Origin: Mycolicibacterium novocastrense
GTDB lineage: Bacteria; Actinomycetota; Actinomycetes; Mycobacteriales; Mycobacteriaceae
Reading direction: 5' to 3'
Length of the DNA stretch: 64,000 bases
Assembly: GCF_001570485.1 (NCBI RefSeq)
Contig: NZ_BCTA01000038.1
Span: forward strand, 1-64,000
Below, piece by piece: positions 26,213 to 34,450 of the stretch (position 1 is its first letter; each line of letters opens with the position of its first letter). The notes under the pieces are model-generated. The model saw only the letters and a program-made list of their open reading frames with translations. It was not told where the DNA came from and did not search any database. Both the position numbers and the translations under genes were made by a program.

Positions 26213-26252
26213 GGTTCCTCCGACGGATCGCTGCGGGCGTGTTCGTAGCGGT

Positions 26253-26277
26253 AGTACCGGCGCCGGGCCCCGTTTCC
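26253..26277 (-). promoter_or_regulatory. Motif-2 element, minus copy of divergent pair
   Basis: Minus strand GGAAAC-N13-GGTACT (then ACC). It faces away from the plus copy at 26316 so that each points to its own MCKA gene. Confidence 0.6.
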
Positions 26278-26315
26278 GTCGCGACCGGGGGCAATTTGTG
26301 CGCTGGTGCACTGAC

Positions 26316-26340
26316 GGAAATGTCGGCGGCGCCCGGTACT
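26316..26340 (+). promoter_or_regulatory. Motif-2 element, plus copy of divergent pair
   Basis: Plus strand GACGGAAAT, 13 bases from start of GTCGG to GGTACTACC. 66 bases before the exonuclease GTG. Confidence 0.6.
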
Positions 26341-26405
26341 ACCGAGCTGGAGACGTCGGCCGCCGGGCCGCGTCGTGGTGTGACGACGAAGCGGAGTGAA
26401 GACAC

Positions 26406-27134
26406 GTGTGCAAGGCCAGCCACGCCCCCGGTGGCCCGCAACGGTGCAGCGGGGACGCACGGCATGCGCTCGCGGGGTCGCTGCGCGCGGTGGCGCAGCT
26501 GGAACGCGATCGGGACGCGTTGATCACCGCGCCGTTCGCCGGGGACGCTCTCCCTGGGTGGGGTCGGGCTGTCGAGCTGCGCCGGCAGTACCTAGCCGAT
26601 GCTGAGGCGATGTCTCCTCGGGTGGCGGCCACCCGGTTCGCTCGGTCTGTCCTTCGGGAGGGGGTCGCTGTCATCGTGGACACTGAAACGGTCTCGATGG
26701 GCGGCGCGATTTGCGAGATCGCCGTGGTGGATGCCCACACCGGCCGGCCGCTGTTGAACACGTTGGTCAATCCGCGATGCCCGATGACGCCGGCGGCGCA
26801 GGCCGTGCACGGCATCTCCGAGCGCGAGGTCACCGCCGCGCACGTGCCGTCGTGGGCCGCCGTTCATGACCGGTTCGCGCAGATCGTGAGCGGCAAGGTG
26901 GTCCTGGCCTACAACGCCGATTACGACCGGCAGGTAGTCGCCGATGACTGCCGCCGCTACGGCGTGGACGCATCTGGGTCGATGTCGCACGCGCACTGGT
27001 GGGCCGATGTGATGGCTCCGCGCAGCGACTTTGAGGGCGCGTCACGCTGGCTGCGCAACGGCGGCGGCCACCGGGCGCTCGGCGACGTCGAGCTGACGCG
27101 CCGCCACCTGCTGACCATGGCCGCGGGCTCCTAG
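26406..27134 (+). CDS. MCKA-tagged DEDDh 3'-5' exonuclease
   Basis: 242 residues with a GTG start after GGAGTGAAG. The tag MCKASHAPGGPQRCSGDAR and a helical linker precede an epsilon-subunit-like exonuclease: Exo I VIVDTETVSMGG (D, E), Exo II LAYNADYDRQVV (D), Exo III GGGHRALGDVELT (H, D). It would degrade DNA or RNA from 3' ends. The fusion to the tag is unusual for this family. Confidence 0.82.
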   Translation: MCKASHAPGGPQRCSGDARHALAGSLRAVAQLERDRDALITAPFAGDALPGWGRAVELRRQYLADAEAMSPRVAATRFARSVLREGVAVIVDTETVSMGGAICEIAVVDAHTGRPLLNTLVNPRCPMTPAAQAVHGISEREVTAAHVPSWAAVHDRFAQIVSGKVVLAYNADYDRQVVADDCRRYGVDASGSMSHAHWWADVMAPRSDFEGASRWLRNGGGHRALGDVELTRRHLLTMAAGS

Positions 27135-27151
27135 CTTTGGGCACCCGACGA

Positions 27152-27832
27152 TCAGATCTCGGCCACGACCATGTTGGTCACATCAGTTGGGTGGACCACG
27201 ATTTCGTCTTCACCTCGCCCACCCAGGTAGGCGATGACCGCGGCAGTGCTGACGGCTCCCGAGGCCACCTGGGGGCGTCCGTGACCTCCGAAGCGCAACG
27301 CGAAGTTGCGGGCGGTGTCGGCGTTGAGCGTCCAGCTCATTCCCGACTGTCGTCCATCGACGTTGAATCCCCGGTAGATCGTGAGCGTTTCGGGGTGAGC
27401 GGCGAGGACTTGGCGCTCCGCCTCGGTCATCATCAGGTGCCGTCGCGGGAATCGGTCGTCGTCCTGCAGCAGGGATTCCCACAGTTGCTGGTCTTCGTAG
27501 ATGTTCTCGGCGTCGACCCATAGGTCGGCAAGCAACGTCCAGTAGTCCACGTCGCTGAGCTGGGCTGCGATGCGGGTGAACGCGTACACCCGGAATGGTC
27601 GCTCATGCAGGAACAAGTACTGCGTCCACTGCTTGTTCTCGGCGGCGTGCCGGCATCCATCTTGTTTGGCGCGCAGCCGCGCATTGGCCATGGCGTTGAG
27701 CTGAGGGCTGTGCGGGATCGAGAACACAAGGGGGTGTTTGATGACGGGGCCGAGGAGGGAGTCGACGAGATAGCCCTGAAGTTCGGAGTCGAGTGGTTCC
27801 CGTCGTCGCATCAGGGTGTCGAGGTCGGTCAT
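27152..27832 (-). CDS. Putative ADP-ribosyltransferase-fold protein
   Basis: 226 residues. The N-terminal half is helical. The C-terminal half shows the R-S-E order of ARTs: TIYRGFN (R), MSWTLNADTARNFALRFGG (S-x-T) and GRGEDEIVVHP (ExE-like). If active it would transfer ADP-ribose from NAD+ to a protein or nucleic acid. Assignment rests on motifs only. It has the common leader hairpin but no clear damage-type promoter. Confidence 0.5.
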   Translation of the reverse strand: MTDLDTLMRRREPLDSELQGYLVDSLLGPVIKHPLVFSIPHSPQLNAMANARLRAKQDGCRHAAENKQWTQYLFLHERPFRVYAFTRIAAQLSDVDYWTLLADLWVDAENIYEDQQLWESLLQDDDRFPRRHLMMTEAERQVLAAHPETLTIYRGFNVDGRQSGMSWTLNADTARNFALRFGGHGRPQVASGAVSTAAVIAYLGGRGEDEIVVHPTDVTNMVVAEI

Positions 27833-27858
27833 ATCAGTTGTCCTTGCCGGAGAGGTTG

Positions 27859-27884
27859 AGGGCCGGGCTCGCGGGCCGGGCCGG
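27859..27884 (-). promoter_or_regulatory. Cassette leader hairpin
   Basis: GGCCCGGCCCGCGAGCCCGGCCC before the ART-like gene. The right arm ends GGCCC rather than GGTCACC. No good TTGTC-type promoter upstream, so it may be read from 28345. Confidence 0.45.
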
Positions 27885-27911
27885 ATTGCAGGTCGGGTGT
27901 GTCGAGAAGCG

Positions 27912-28274
27912 TTACGGTGCAGCGCGGTTGGTCTCTGGTTGCCAGGTCGCTCTGCTGTGCACCGTGATGCGCCGGCGGCCAATGCACGTGGTGCAGGCGG
28001 CGGGGATGCCACGCTTGGTGCTGAACAGACGGCCTCGACATTCCGGGCAGGTCACCGTCAGCGCGATGGCGCCAGGCTGGTGCGGCGATGCGCGGGTCCA
28101 GCGGTTCCAGGCGTGCTGCCAGGACGCGAACTGTTCGGGCTGACCCACTGCCCATCTGGCGAACTCGGTTCGCAGGTCATGCCATACGTCCGTCCCTCGT
28201 AGCTCGGGTAGCGCAGCGACCAGGACATGGTGCGGCAGTCGGTGGATGTCGTGTGCAACGTCGCGGTTGGGCAT
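27912..28274 (-). CDS. Small zinc-ribbon protein
   Basis: 120 residues. The ATG follows GAAAGGCGCG. A helical N-terminus with CPEC ... CTTC (residues ~80-105) forms a likely four-Cys zinc ribbon. The role is unknown; nucleic-acid binding is plausible. Confidence 0.6.
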   Translation of the reverse strand: MPNRDVAHDIHRLPHHVLVAALPELRGTDVWHDLRTEFARWAVGQPEQFASWQHAWNRWTRASPHQPGAIALTVTCPECRGRLFSTKRGIPAACTTCIGRRRITVHSRATWQPETNRAAP

Positions 28275-28344
28275 GGCGCGCCTTTCGAGCCGGTGACCGG
28301 GCACGCATGCCGGGCCGAATTGTGCTGCGGTGATGCAGAGTTGG

Positions 28345-28367
28345 ATTGTATCTGCCGGCTACGACAC
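28345..28367 (-). promoter_or_regulatory. Variant damage-type promoter (TGTCGTAG class)
   Basis: GTGTCGTAG-N8-TACAAT; the same variant as at 31740. Leader hairpin at 28292-28318 (GGCCCGGCATGCGTGCCCGGTCACC). Confidence 0.55.
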
Positions 28368-28425
28368 GTCGGCCGATCCGCGCAAGACCGGAGGTACGGC
28401 CGGGGGTCCCCGCGCTGCTAGGGCG

Positions 28426-30174
28426 TCAGGAGTGGGTTCCCCACCAGGTGTAGAGCTGGTCCATGGAGGGCCCTTGGGCGCCGGCTTCGGCGACATTGAG
28501 CAGCGACTCGGCGTCGCTGGTCCACGCCACCACGGCCTGGCCCGACTGTGTGCCGCAGAACAGTGTCCCTGCCACGACGTCGGGGGCGGCGTTGCGACGC
28601 CACGGCCCAGGTGACTGGATATTGCCGGGGCAGGTCACGCGGGTGTAGGTGGCGATGGTGTCAGTGAAGGCCTGGGCGAGTGCCTGCTGGTCGGGATAGA
28701 GCGTGTAGGTGGCTGTCGTCGGCCCGCCGGGATCGGTGTTGGGCCCACAGGTAACCGAGGCGTTGGCCGAGGTCTCGTCGGTAGTGCAGCTGGTCTCCGA
28801 ATACCCCTTGGGCAGAGCGTCATTGAGGCGCTGCACGTCCTCTGCGGTCGGCCTCGCTTGAGTAGTCGTGGGAGCCTGGTCGGTGCCGGAGTCAGATCCT
28901 GCAACGTTCCAGACCGCGACACCGACGAGGACCACCCCGGTGAGCACGACCGCGCCGATCGTCAGTGCCTTCGCCGAGGGTGCGCGTCGGCTGGGCGTCG
29001 TGGGGATGATCGGCGGCGGTAGCGCGCCGTTCCACGGCGGTGTCTGCCGCGCGGTGCCTGGGTGCGGCGAGCGTGCGCCTTCAGGCCAGGTCGACGTGAG
29101 CACAGGCGGGCCACCGTTGTGAGGGGGCCGCGTAGGCGGGGCCGTCAGCGTGGCGCCGAACGGTGCCCTGGGCGCCGGCGGGGCCGGTGGTGCGTCGAAC
29201 GGCCGCCGCGGCGCCTTGGCGGCGGTGTCTGCGCCGGCGGTGGGCGATGCCGGGGGACGTGCTGTTGTGGCTGTTCGCACAGGCCCAGTGTCCTCACCGT
29301 TGCGAGGAGCAGCTGCGCCTGATTGCTCGTCGTGGACTGCTCCAGCCGCGCCGGGTTCTGGATCAGGCAGTACGTCGGTGTGACGGTGGGTGTCGTCGGC
29401 GGCGGGCTCGTCCAGCACCGGTGCGGGCTCAGTCTGCGTCGCGAGCGGGCTTGGCTCTGCGGCCGCGGCCGGGATAACCGGTGCGGTGTCGGGCGGAGTC
29501 GCGCCGTCATCGCTGGGACGACTGGCGCCGGGTACGCGGTCGGGATCGGCCGCTGGGGCTGAGTGGTCGTCGGTGATTTCGTGGTTGTCGGTGATCTCGT
29601 GGTCGTCGGCGACGGTGGGCGCTGCCGGGTCGGCGGGGAGATCGTCAGCGGCGAGTTCAACGGGCGTGCCGTCGGTCGTGGGGCTGTCGTCGTCGGCCGG
29701 GTCCTCGGTCAGGTTGGTGGGAGCCGGGGGCGGCGGGACGCTCAGCTGGTCGTCTTGGTGGATGGGCTCGGCATCCTCAGGGAGGTCGTCGATGTCGATG
29801 GCGGCGACGGGATGCAGTTTCGTGAAGTCCACGGTTTGGTCGTCCAGGTAGCTGAGGTCCAGGACGTAGGCCACGTCGACGGGGAATCGTTGCATCCCGT
29901 AGTGCGGGGAATCACCTGGTCGGCTGGGGCGCATCACGATGTCGCTTACCCACAGGAAGGGGCCGAAGTCGTCAGCGCCGACGCGTTCGGCCGGCAAGGC
30001 AGCAGTGTCGGCGCTCGGGTCGAGGCGGTGCATGATCTGCTCGTCGAGACGGGCCGAGAAGTAGGTCTGGCCGTCGGGGCCCAGCCGGATCTCGATGGTC
30101 TCCCCGCTGATGGGGAGCTGCCGGCGAAACTCTTCGGGCCCTTCCCGAAGATTGCTGATCAAGAACCGTGACAC
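28426..30174 (-). CDS. MSRF-domain membrane protein with extracellular Cys domain
   Basis: 582 residues from a GTG (MSRFLISNLREGP). Residues 1-~145 are paralogous to the N-terminus of the 13413 protein. A long Pro/Ala/Asp-rich linker (~150-370) leads to one membrane helix (LTIGAVVLTGVVLVGVAVW). The last ~180 residues carry paired cysteines (SETSCTT, SVTCGP, RVTCPGN, TLFCGT) like the extracellular parts of mycobacterial Ser/Thr kinases and related sensors. Likely a bitopic protein with cytoplasmic N-terminus; no kinase domain is present. Confidence 0.65.
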   Translation of the reverse strand: MSRFLISNLREGPEEFRRQLPISGETIEIRLGPDGQTYFSARLDEQIMHRLDPSADTAALPAERVGADDFGPFLWVSDIVMRPSRPGDSPHYGMQRFPVDVAYVLDLSYLDDQTVDFTKLHPVAAIDIDDLPEDAEPIHQDDQLSVPPPPAPTNLTEDPADDDSPTTDGTPVELAADDLPADPAAPTVADDHEITDNHEITDDHSAPAADPDRVPGASRPSDDGATPPDTAPVIPAAAAEPSPLATQTEPAPVLDEPAADDTHRHTDVLPDPEPGAAGAVHDEQSGAAAPRNGEDTGPVRTATTARPPASPTAGADTAAKAPRRPFDAPPAPPAPRAPFGATLTAPPTRPPHNGGPPVLTSTWPEGARSPHPGTARQTPPWNGALPPPIIPTTPSRRAPSAKALTIGAVVLTGVVLVGVAVWNVAGSDSGTDQAPTTTQARPTAEDVQRLNDALPKGYSETSCTTDETSANASVTCGPNTDPGGPTTATYTLYPDQQALAQAFTDTIATYTRVTCPGNIQSPGPWRRNAAPDVVAGTLFCGTQSGQAVVAWTSDAESLLNVAEAGAQGPSMDQLYTWWGTHS

Positions 30175-30184
30175 AGCGCAGAAC

Positions 30185-30454
30185 CTACCGTCGCCCTGAC
30201 GGGGTTGACTCGACCATCGCAGGGATGGCGGCGATGTCGTCGTGACCGTCGAGGGTGAGTTGACGCTGGTCGGAGAGTTGCAGATCGACCCACTCGATGC
30301 CGAGGCGTTCGGTGCGAACGTCGACGGCTCTGACTGTGCTGCCGTAGTCGGGGAGGTAGTCCCCTTCTTGCAGGTCATGCACGATGACCACCTGGGTGGG
30401 TCTGGCGTGCGGAGGGCGCGGTGCCGGCGGACGCTCATTCCCGCGAACGGTCAT
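30185..30454 (-). CDS. Small beta-rich hypothetical protein
   Basis: 89 residues. A Pro/Arg-rich start, then a compact beta pattern (VVIVHDLQEGDYLPDYGSTVRAVDV ... IEWVDLQLSDQRQLTLDGHDDIAAI). A small SH3/OB-like barrel is possible. It ends 11 bases before the membrane-protein GTG, probably in one operon with it. Confidence 0.5.
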   Translation of the reverse strand: MTVRGNERPPAPRPPHARPTQVVIVHDLQEGDYLPDYGSTVRAVDVRTERLGIEWVDLQLSDQRQLTLDGHDDIAAIPAMVESTPSGRR

Positions 30455-30621
30455 CGGCGTTGGTCTCCCCTCTGTCCTCTCGTGCGCGTCGGCGGGCCGC
30501 TCCCGGGTCCGGGCGTCTTCGGCGGTCGGCGCGTGGTGTCTAGGTTAGCTGCGGGTTTGCCCACTTCAGCGTCTCGACAACACTTGATTTCAGTGTTGCT
30601 GAGCTGGGCCGGGTGGGCCGC

Positions 30622-31674
30622 TCATCCGGCCAGCGCGGTCGATGCAGTAGCGGGCTGGTCGTAGAGGTCGGCAAGGTACTGCCGGGTGGCGGCGCTCCAC
30701 GGCCGGTTGGCGGCGGTACCCAGGACCGCGGCGGCGACGGGTGGGACGACGACATCGGCAAGTTGATGGAAGCGGGCGGTGCGACTGCCGTGCCAGGGAT
30801 AGTCTCGCGGGAAGCCTTGCAGGTAGCCGGCGTCAGCTTCGGTCAGCCGCTCACCGGTACTTTCCCGGGTCCAGGACCGCGCTTTTTCAGTCAGGCACCA
30901 CCCAATTCTGTTCGCAGGGAATAGGTTTCCTCCTGTGGCGCGGCGGTTTCCGCGGGTGCGAATCATTTCGTCCTCCGGCCATCCCAGCACCTGGGCCATA
31001 GTGCGTTCGGGCCAGCGCACAGTGGCCGGGTAGTGGTCGCGGCGTCCGGTGGGTTCGAATCGGTTGGCCACTAAGAACACTCGTTTGCGTCGCATCGGCA
31101 TACCGAGGTGGGCGGCGTCGATGGTGAAGACGTTGACTCCCTGAAAGTCGGCCATCAGCTCCGCAGCGATGTCCTCGAACATGTACTGGGTAGCGTCGGT
31201 GGCGACCTGTTCCAAGGCGAGCCATTCGAGGTTGGGCAGCCCGAGCGCAAAGCGAATGCTTTGTGCTGCCAGTGCTGTTCGTGGGTCGCTAGCTTCGATC
31301 AGTTCCTCGGCGATGTCTTCCCAGGGGCATTCACAGTCCACGCTGCCGGCATGGGTGATGGCGTCGAGGATGATCTGGAGGTCGGCCGTTCCACTGCGAA
31401 GTCCTGCTGAGGAGAATGTCGGGCAGGGACTTGAGCAGATGAATCCGGTGGTGTGCGGATAGTCGGCCGGGTTGATGTCGAGGATGTCGGCCAGGACTCG
31501 CTGGTGTCCTGCCGCCGTGGCCGCGGCCGCGGCGGCGGCGTTGATCTCCACGCCCAGAATCTCGGAGCGGGGGATACCGATGATGGCGGCGCCGACGTCC
31601 CAGCCGCCGGGGCCGGCGAAGGCGTCGAGGATCGTCGGGGGCGACGGGTGCTGTTGGAACGCGGGTGCGTCCAT
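30622..31674 (-). CDS. C5-cytosine DNA methyltransferase
   Basis: 350 residues. ATG after CAGGAGG. Motif I ILDAFAGPGGWDVG (SAM site), motif IV SSPCPTFSSAG with catalytic Cys, motif VI LALEQV (ENV in most), motif VIII MRRKRVFLVAN and motif X FHQLADVVVPPVAAAVLG. The region between VIII and IX is the target-recognition domain. It transfers methyl from SAM to cytosine C5. No restriction partner is adjacent, so it may be a protective orphan methylase. It sits behind the common leader and a variant damage promoter. Confidence 0.88.
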   Translation of the reverse strand: MDAPAFQQHPSPPTILDAFAGPGGWDVGAAIIGIPRSEILGVEINAAAAAAATAAGHQRVLADILDINPADYPHTTGFICSSPCPTFSSAGLRSGTADLQIILDAITHAGSVDCECPWEDIAEELIEASDPRTALAAQSIRFALGLPNLEWLALEQVATDATQYMFEDIAAELMADFQGVNVFTIDAAHLGMPMRRKRVFLVANRFEPTGRRDHYPATVRWPERTMAQVLGWPEDEMIRTRGNRRATGGNLFPANRIGWCLTEKARSWTRESTGERLTEADAGYLQGFPRDYPWHGSRTARFHQLADVVVPPVAAAVLGTAANRPWSAATRQYLADLYDQPATASTALAG

Positions 31675-31739
31675 CGGGCCCTCCTGGGCGTGAGGACCGG
31701 GCTCGCGAGCACCGGCCGGGTGATCGTTGTTCGGGTGTG

Positions 31740-31762
31740 ATCCTATCGGGGCGCTACGACAA
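31740..31762 (-). promoter_or_regulatory. Variant damage-type promoter (TGTCGTAG class)
   Basis: TTGTCGTAG-N8-TAGGAT. Leader hairpin at 31693-31719. It starts 10 bases from the start of the intergenic space after the DUF4236 gene. Confidence 0.55.
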
Positions 31763-31771
31763 CCGTTCTGG

Positions 31772-31960
31772 TCAGCGACGTTGGCGACGAACCACTTTCG
31801 TGTCCCAGATGCCGGTACCGGGCAGCCGCAGTGTGCGGCGCACCGTGCCGTCGGCGGCGCGACTGAACCGCAGGGGGCCTGCGCCGGCGCTCACCGACAG
31901 GCCTCGCTGGGTCAAGGTGAAGCGCAACGGGCCCAGTGTCTTGGTCTTGCGGAACTGCAT
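31772..31960 (-). CDS. DUF4236-like small protein
   Basis: 62 residues. RKTKTLGPLRFTLTQRGLSVSAGAGPLRFS ... RRTLRLPGTGIWDTK is the DUF4236 pattern (GP-aromatic-x-S repeat, GTG). The ATG follows GGAGGATC. Motif-2 begins 42 bases upstream. Confidence 0.7.
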   Translation of the reverse strand: MQFRKTKTLGPLRFTLTQRGLSVSAGAGPLRFSRAADGTVRRTLRLPGTGIWDTKVVRRQRR

Positions 31961-32001
31961 GGTGATCCTCCGGGTGTCGTGAGCGATGGTGTTGTGGTGG
32001 T

Positions 32002-32026
32002 AGTACCGGCCGCCGCGCCGATTTCC
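32002..32026 (-). promoter_or_regulatory. Motif-2 element (GGAAAY-N13-GGTACT)
   Basis: Minus strand CGACGGAAAT, then GGTACTACC after 13 bases; 42 bases before the DUF4236 ATG. Confidence 0.6.
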
Positions 32027-32101
32027 GTCGCCGTTCTGCGCAGATCGGGCGTGAGCCTGTGCCGTCGCACGCTCTAGCTGCGCGGATGACAGGTCCCCCG
32101 G

Positions 32102-33847
32102 TCACCGCTGTCGTCGACGGTCGCTGTCGCCGGCGGCGAGCAAGTCGGGGTTGATGCGCAGCTCGCCGCGGCCGGTGGCGAGGTCGAGGGAGCGCAGCCG
32201 GGAGATGGCGTTGCGGAACCCGCCACCGGCGGAGCTGTACTCGGTGGCTTCGGCGATCTCGGCGATGGGGACATCGCGGTGCGGGGTGCTCGCCAGGTGC
32301 TGCAGGATCAACCGGGGCGCTTTGTCGAGTTGCTGGGCCCACCAGTCGATGAGTCCAGGCCCCGGCGGCGGTAGCGGCTCCCAACTGCCCAACGCGGCGC
32401 GGCCGGCGTCGGTGATGCGGATGTCGCCGCGGCCCTCGATCAGGCCGCCGCTGCGCAGTGTCGACAGGGCGTTGCGGTATCCCCCGCCTTTGTGGCTACG
32501 TCCGGTCAGCAAGGCGACCTGGTTGGTGGTCCGCTGCCCGTGTTGTGCCAAGACGGTGAGGATCTGACGTTGTGCTAGCCCGAGCCGGCCGTCACTGGCC
32601 CCCTCCCCTGCCGGCGGAGCGGGCACGGGTTCCGGGGGCTTTGGTTCGGTGGGTTGCTGCGCGGGGGACGTGTCAGATGCCCTGGTCACGGCGGGTTCGG
32701 TGCTGAGGGCTCGTTCGACGGTGGACGCCGCGGCGCTGATCTGCTCGCCGACGCTGCGCAGGTGCGCTACGGCCTCGGTCAGCGCCTGCAGGTCCTGGGC
32801 CGACAGCATCGGGACTTCGACGCGCTGCACCTGGGCGACGCGCGCCTGTTCGGCAGCGAGCTGTCGCCGCAGCCTCTCGATTTCGACCAACGCGTCGTTC
32901 TGGTTGGCGGCGGTCGCCCGCTCGTCCTGATCGCCGGCGCTGTCGAGCTGTCGCCGGAGACCTTCCACGTCGACCGGCGCCCAAGTGATCGCGGCGTGCC
33001 GACGCGCCCCTGCCTTCGGTGTGGCACTGGAGTCGAAGGTGCGGCGGCGGCGGACGCTGATGCGCTGGGTGACGCCGAGCCACTCCGGTGACCACACCCA
33101 GGCCTGCCCCACCGGTAGCGCGGGCAGGGACTGGCGCACTTCGCGCGCTTGACCTTCCTCGGCGTGCTGAGCGACCCAATCGCTGATGGTGTTGACGTCT
33201 TGGGGTGCCGTAACTCCCAGTGCGATAAGCGAATCCACCTGGCTGAGAACTGTCTTGTGCAGCGCGGCAGCGCGTTGAGTGCACAGGGTTACTCCCAGAC
33301 CTTTGACGCGGCCGCGGCGAACGATGTCTTCGGTAGCCCCGAGCAGCCGCTCGATTCCTGCGCGGGCGCGTTGAGGTGCGAATTCGTCGGCTTCGTCGAT
33401 GATCAGGTGTAGCGGTTCGCGGTTGCGCCAGTACAGCGTTTCGAGGAAGTCAGCGGCGAAGGCACGTCGCTCCGTTGTACGCATCAGGGAGAGGTCCAGT
33501 ACAGCCGCGAAGCGCTGGTGAGCAATCAGTTCGGCGATGGCTGCACCCTGATCGGGGCGCAGCGCGACATCGGCGTGGTCGCCGCCCAAGATGACCACCG
33601 GGAATCCTGGCTCGCGTCCGTCGGCGGAGGAGCGCAGGCCGTGCCAGACGCCGGTGGGGTCGATGACGCAAATCAGGCAGCCGGCGTCCATCAATTCTTC
33701 GGCGAGCACCGAGGCGGTATGGGTCTTACCGCGCCCTTTTTTGCCAAGGATGGCGATCGTGCTCGTCACGCTGTCCACGGGCATGGTGAAGTCTGCGGAC
33801 AACGCGATTCGCGGCGCTTGCGTGTCGCCGTGTTCGGTGTCGCGCAT
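32102..33847 (-). CDS. HerA/VirB4-like ATPase with two winged-helix domains
   Basis: 581 residues. The ATG follows AGGG. Residues ~25-270 are a HerA-type ATPase: Walker A GKKGRGKTHTAS, Walker B HLIIDEADEFAP and an Arg/Gln sensor region (VTLCTQRAA). A coiled coil follows (~330-385, LVEIERLRRQLAAEQARVAQ). The C-terminus has two repeats of a winged-helix unit (LAQRQILTVLAQ...SHKGGGYRNALSTLRSGGLI and LILQHLAST...SSAGGGFRNAISRLRSLDL). The DNA-pumping motor class is established; its use here (repair, defence or transfer) is inference. No FtsK gamma domain. Confidence 0.75.
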   Translation of the reverse strand: MRDTEHGDTQAPRIALSADFTMPVDSVTSTIAILGKKGRGKTHTASVLAEELMDAGCLICVIDPTGVWHGLRSSADGREPGFPVVILGGDHADVALRPDQGAAIAELIAHQRFAAVLDLSLMRTTERRAFAADFLETLYWRNREPLHLIIDEADEFAPQRARAGIERLLGATEDIVRRGRVKGLGVTLCTQRAAALHKTVLSQVDSLIALGVTAPQDVNTISDWVAQHAEEGQAREVRQSLPALPVGQAWVWSPEWLGVTQRISVRRRRTFDSSATPKAGARRHAAITWAPVDVEGLRRQLDSAGDQDERATAANQNDALVEIERLRRQLAAEQARVAQVQRVEVPMLSAQDLQALTEAVAHLRSVGEQISAAASTVERALSTEPAVTRASDTSPAQQPTEPKPPEPVPAPPAGEGASDGRLGLAQRQILTVLAQHGQRTTNQVALLTGRSHKGGGYRNALSTLRSGGLIEGRGDIRITDAGRAALGSWEPLPPPGPGLIDWWAQQLDKAPRLILQHLASTPHRDVPIAEIAEATEYSSAGGGFRNAISRLRSLDLATGRGELRINPDLLAAGDSDRRRQR

Positions 33848-33998
33848 GTTCCCTGTCACCCCTGTTGACCTGCTCTGATGTGCTTCGCTTCTGAGTATGC
33901 ACCTGGCGGGCGTGGTTCTGTGGGTGCGCGGCCCGCCCAGTTCGGCCTTCATGTCGCCGCTGGCACGGTGTGCGGCCGGCGGCCTGGTGCCCGGTGCT

Positions 33999-34040
33999 CG
34001 TCGTGCCCGCCCCGCACGGGGGTGCTGAGCAGGCACGACG
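33999..34040 (-). terminator. Candidate terminator hairpin
   Basis: Inverted repeat CGTCGTGCC / GGCACGACG with an inner CCCC-GGGG stem, just downstream (minus direction) of the gene ending at 34073. Also carries a copy of the GGACATGCCGTC sequence found at other gene ends. Confidence 0.4.
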
Positions 34041-34072
34041 GCATGTCCTTGGCGAGGCTGCGGCTCAGCCGG

Positions 34073-34354
34073 TCAGGGCCGCAGCCTGGCGCGCCGGGAC
34101 GTCGCTTCGTCGGGCGGTACGAGGACTTCGGCGTCGGGATCGTGCTCGACGGTGACGACGGATTGGATCTCGCGTTCCAGTCCTTGGAAGCCGTCGTTGT
34201 CGAGTTCGGCGAGGCGGTTCTCCAGGTCCAGCTCGTCGGTGTCGGCGTCGACGGGCACCTGCACGCGTGCTGTGTGCTGAGAAATCTCGGTCCATGTGAC
34301 GAGCACGGTGCGCATGGTCACGCTGGGCGCGGCGTCTTGGTTAGTAGAGGTCAT
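34073..34354 (-). CDS. Hypothetical acidic protein
   Basis: 93 residues. The ATG follows GAAGGGA. A beta strand (MRTVLVTWTEIS) is followed by an acidic helix. No family recognised. Its promoter overlaps the 3' end of the upstream gene. Confidence 0.55.
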   Translation of the reverse strand: MTSTNQDAAPSVTMRTVLVTWTEISQHTARVQVPVDADTDELDLENRLAELDNDGFQGLEREIQSVVTVEHDPDAEVLVPPDEATSRRARLRP

Positions 34355-34427
34355 GGCATCCCTTCGGGGTTGGTGACCGGGCCAGCAGGCCAGGCCGGTG
34401 ATGCACCCATGTCCTGGGTGCTCTTCA

Positions 34428-34450
34428 ATTCTACTGTCTGGCAGTGACAT
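34428..34450 (-). promoter_or_regulatory. Near-consensus damage-type promoter
   Basis: ATGTCACTG-N8-TAGAAT (one change in RGTG). Leader hairpin at 34372-34399 (GGCCTGGCCTGCTGGCCCGGTCACC). The -35 block lies inside the last codons of the upstream gene. Confidence 0.62.

Noticed and set aside
30622..31674. C5 methyltransferase as part of a restriction-modification system
   Set aside because: No nuclease gene beside it; neighbours are DUF4236 and small unknown genes.
32102..33847. HerA-like ATPase as a conjugative FtsK/TraB or T4SS motor
   Set aside because: No gamma domain, relaxase or secretion partners in the window; only the ATPase class can be supported.
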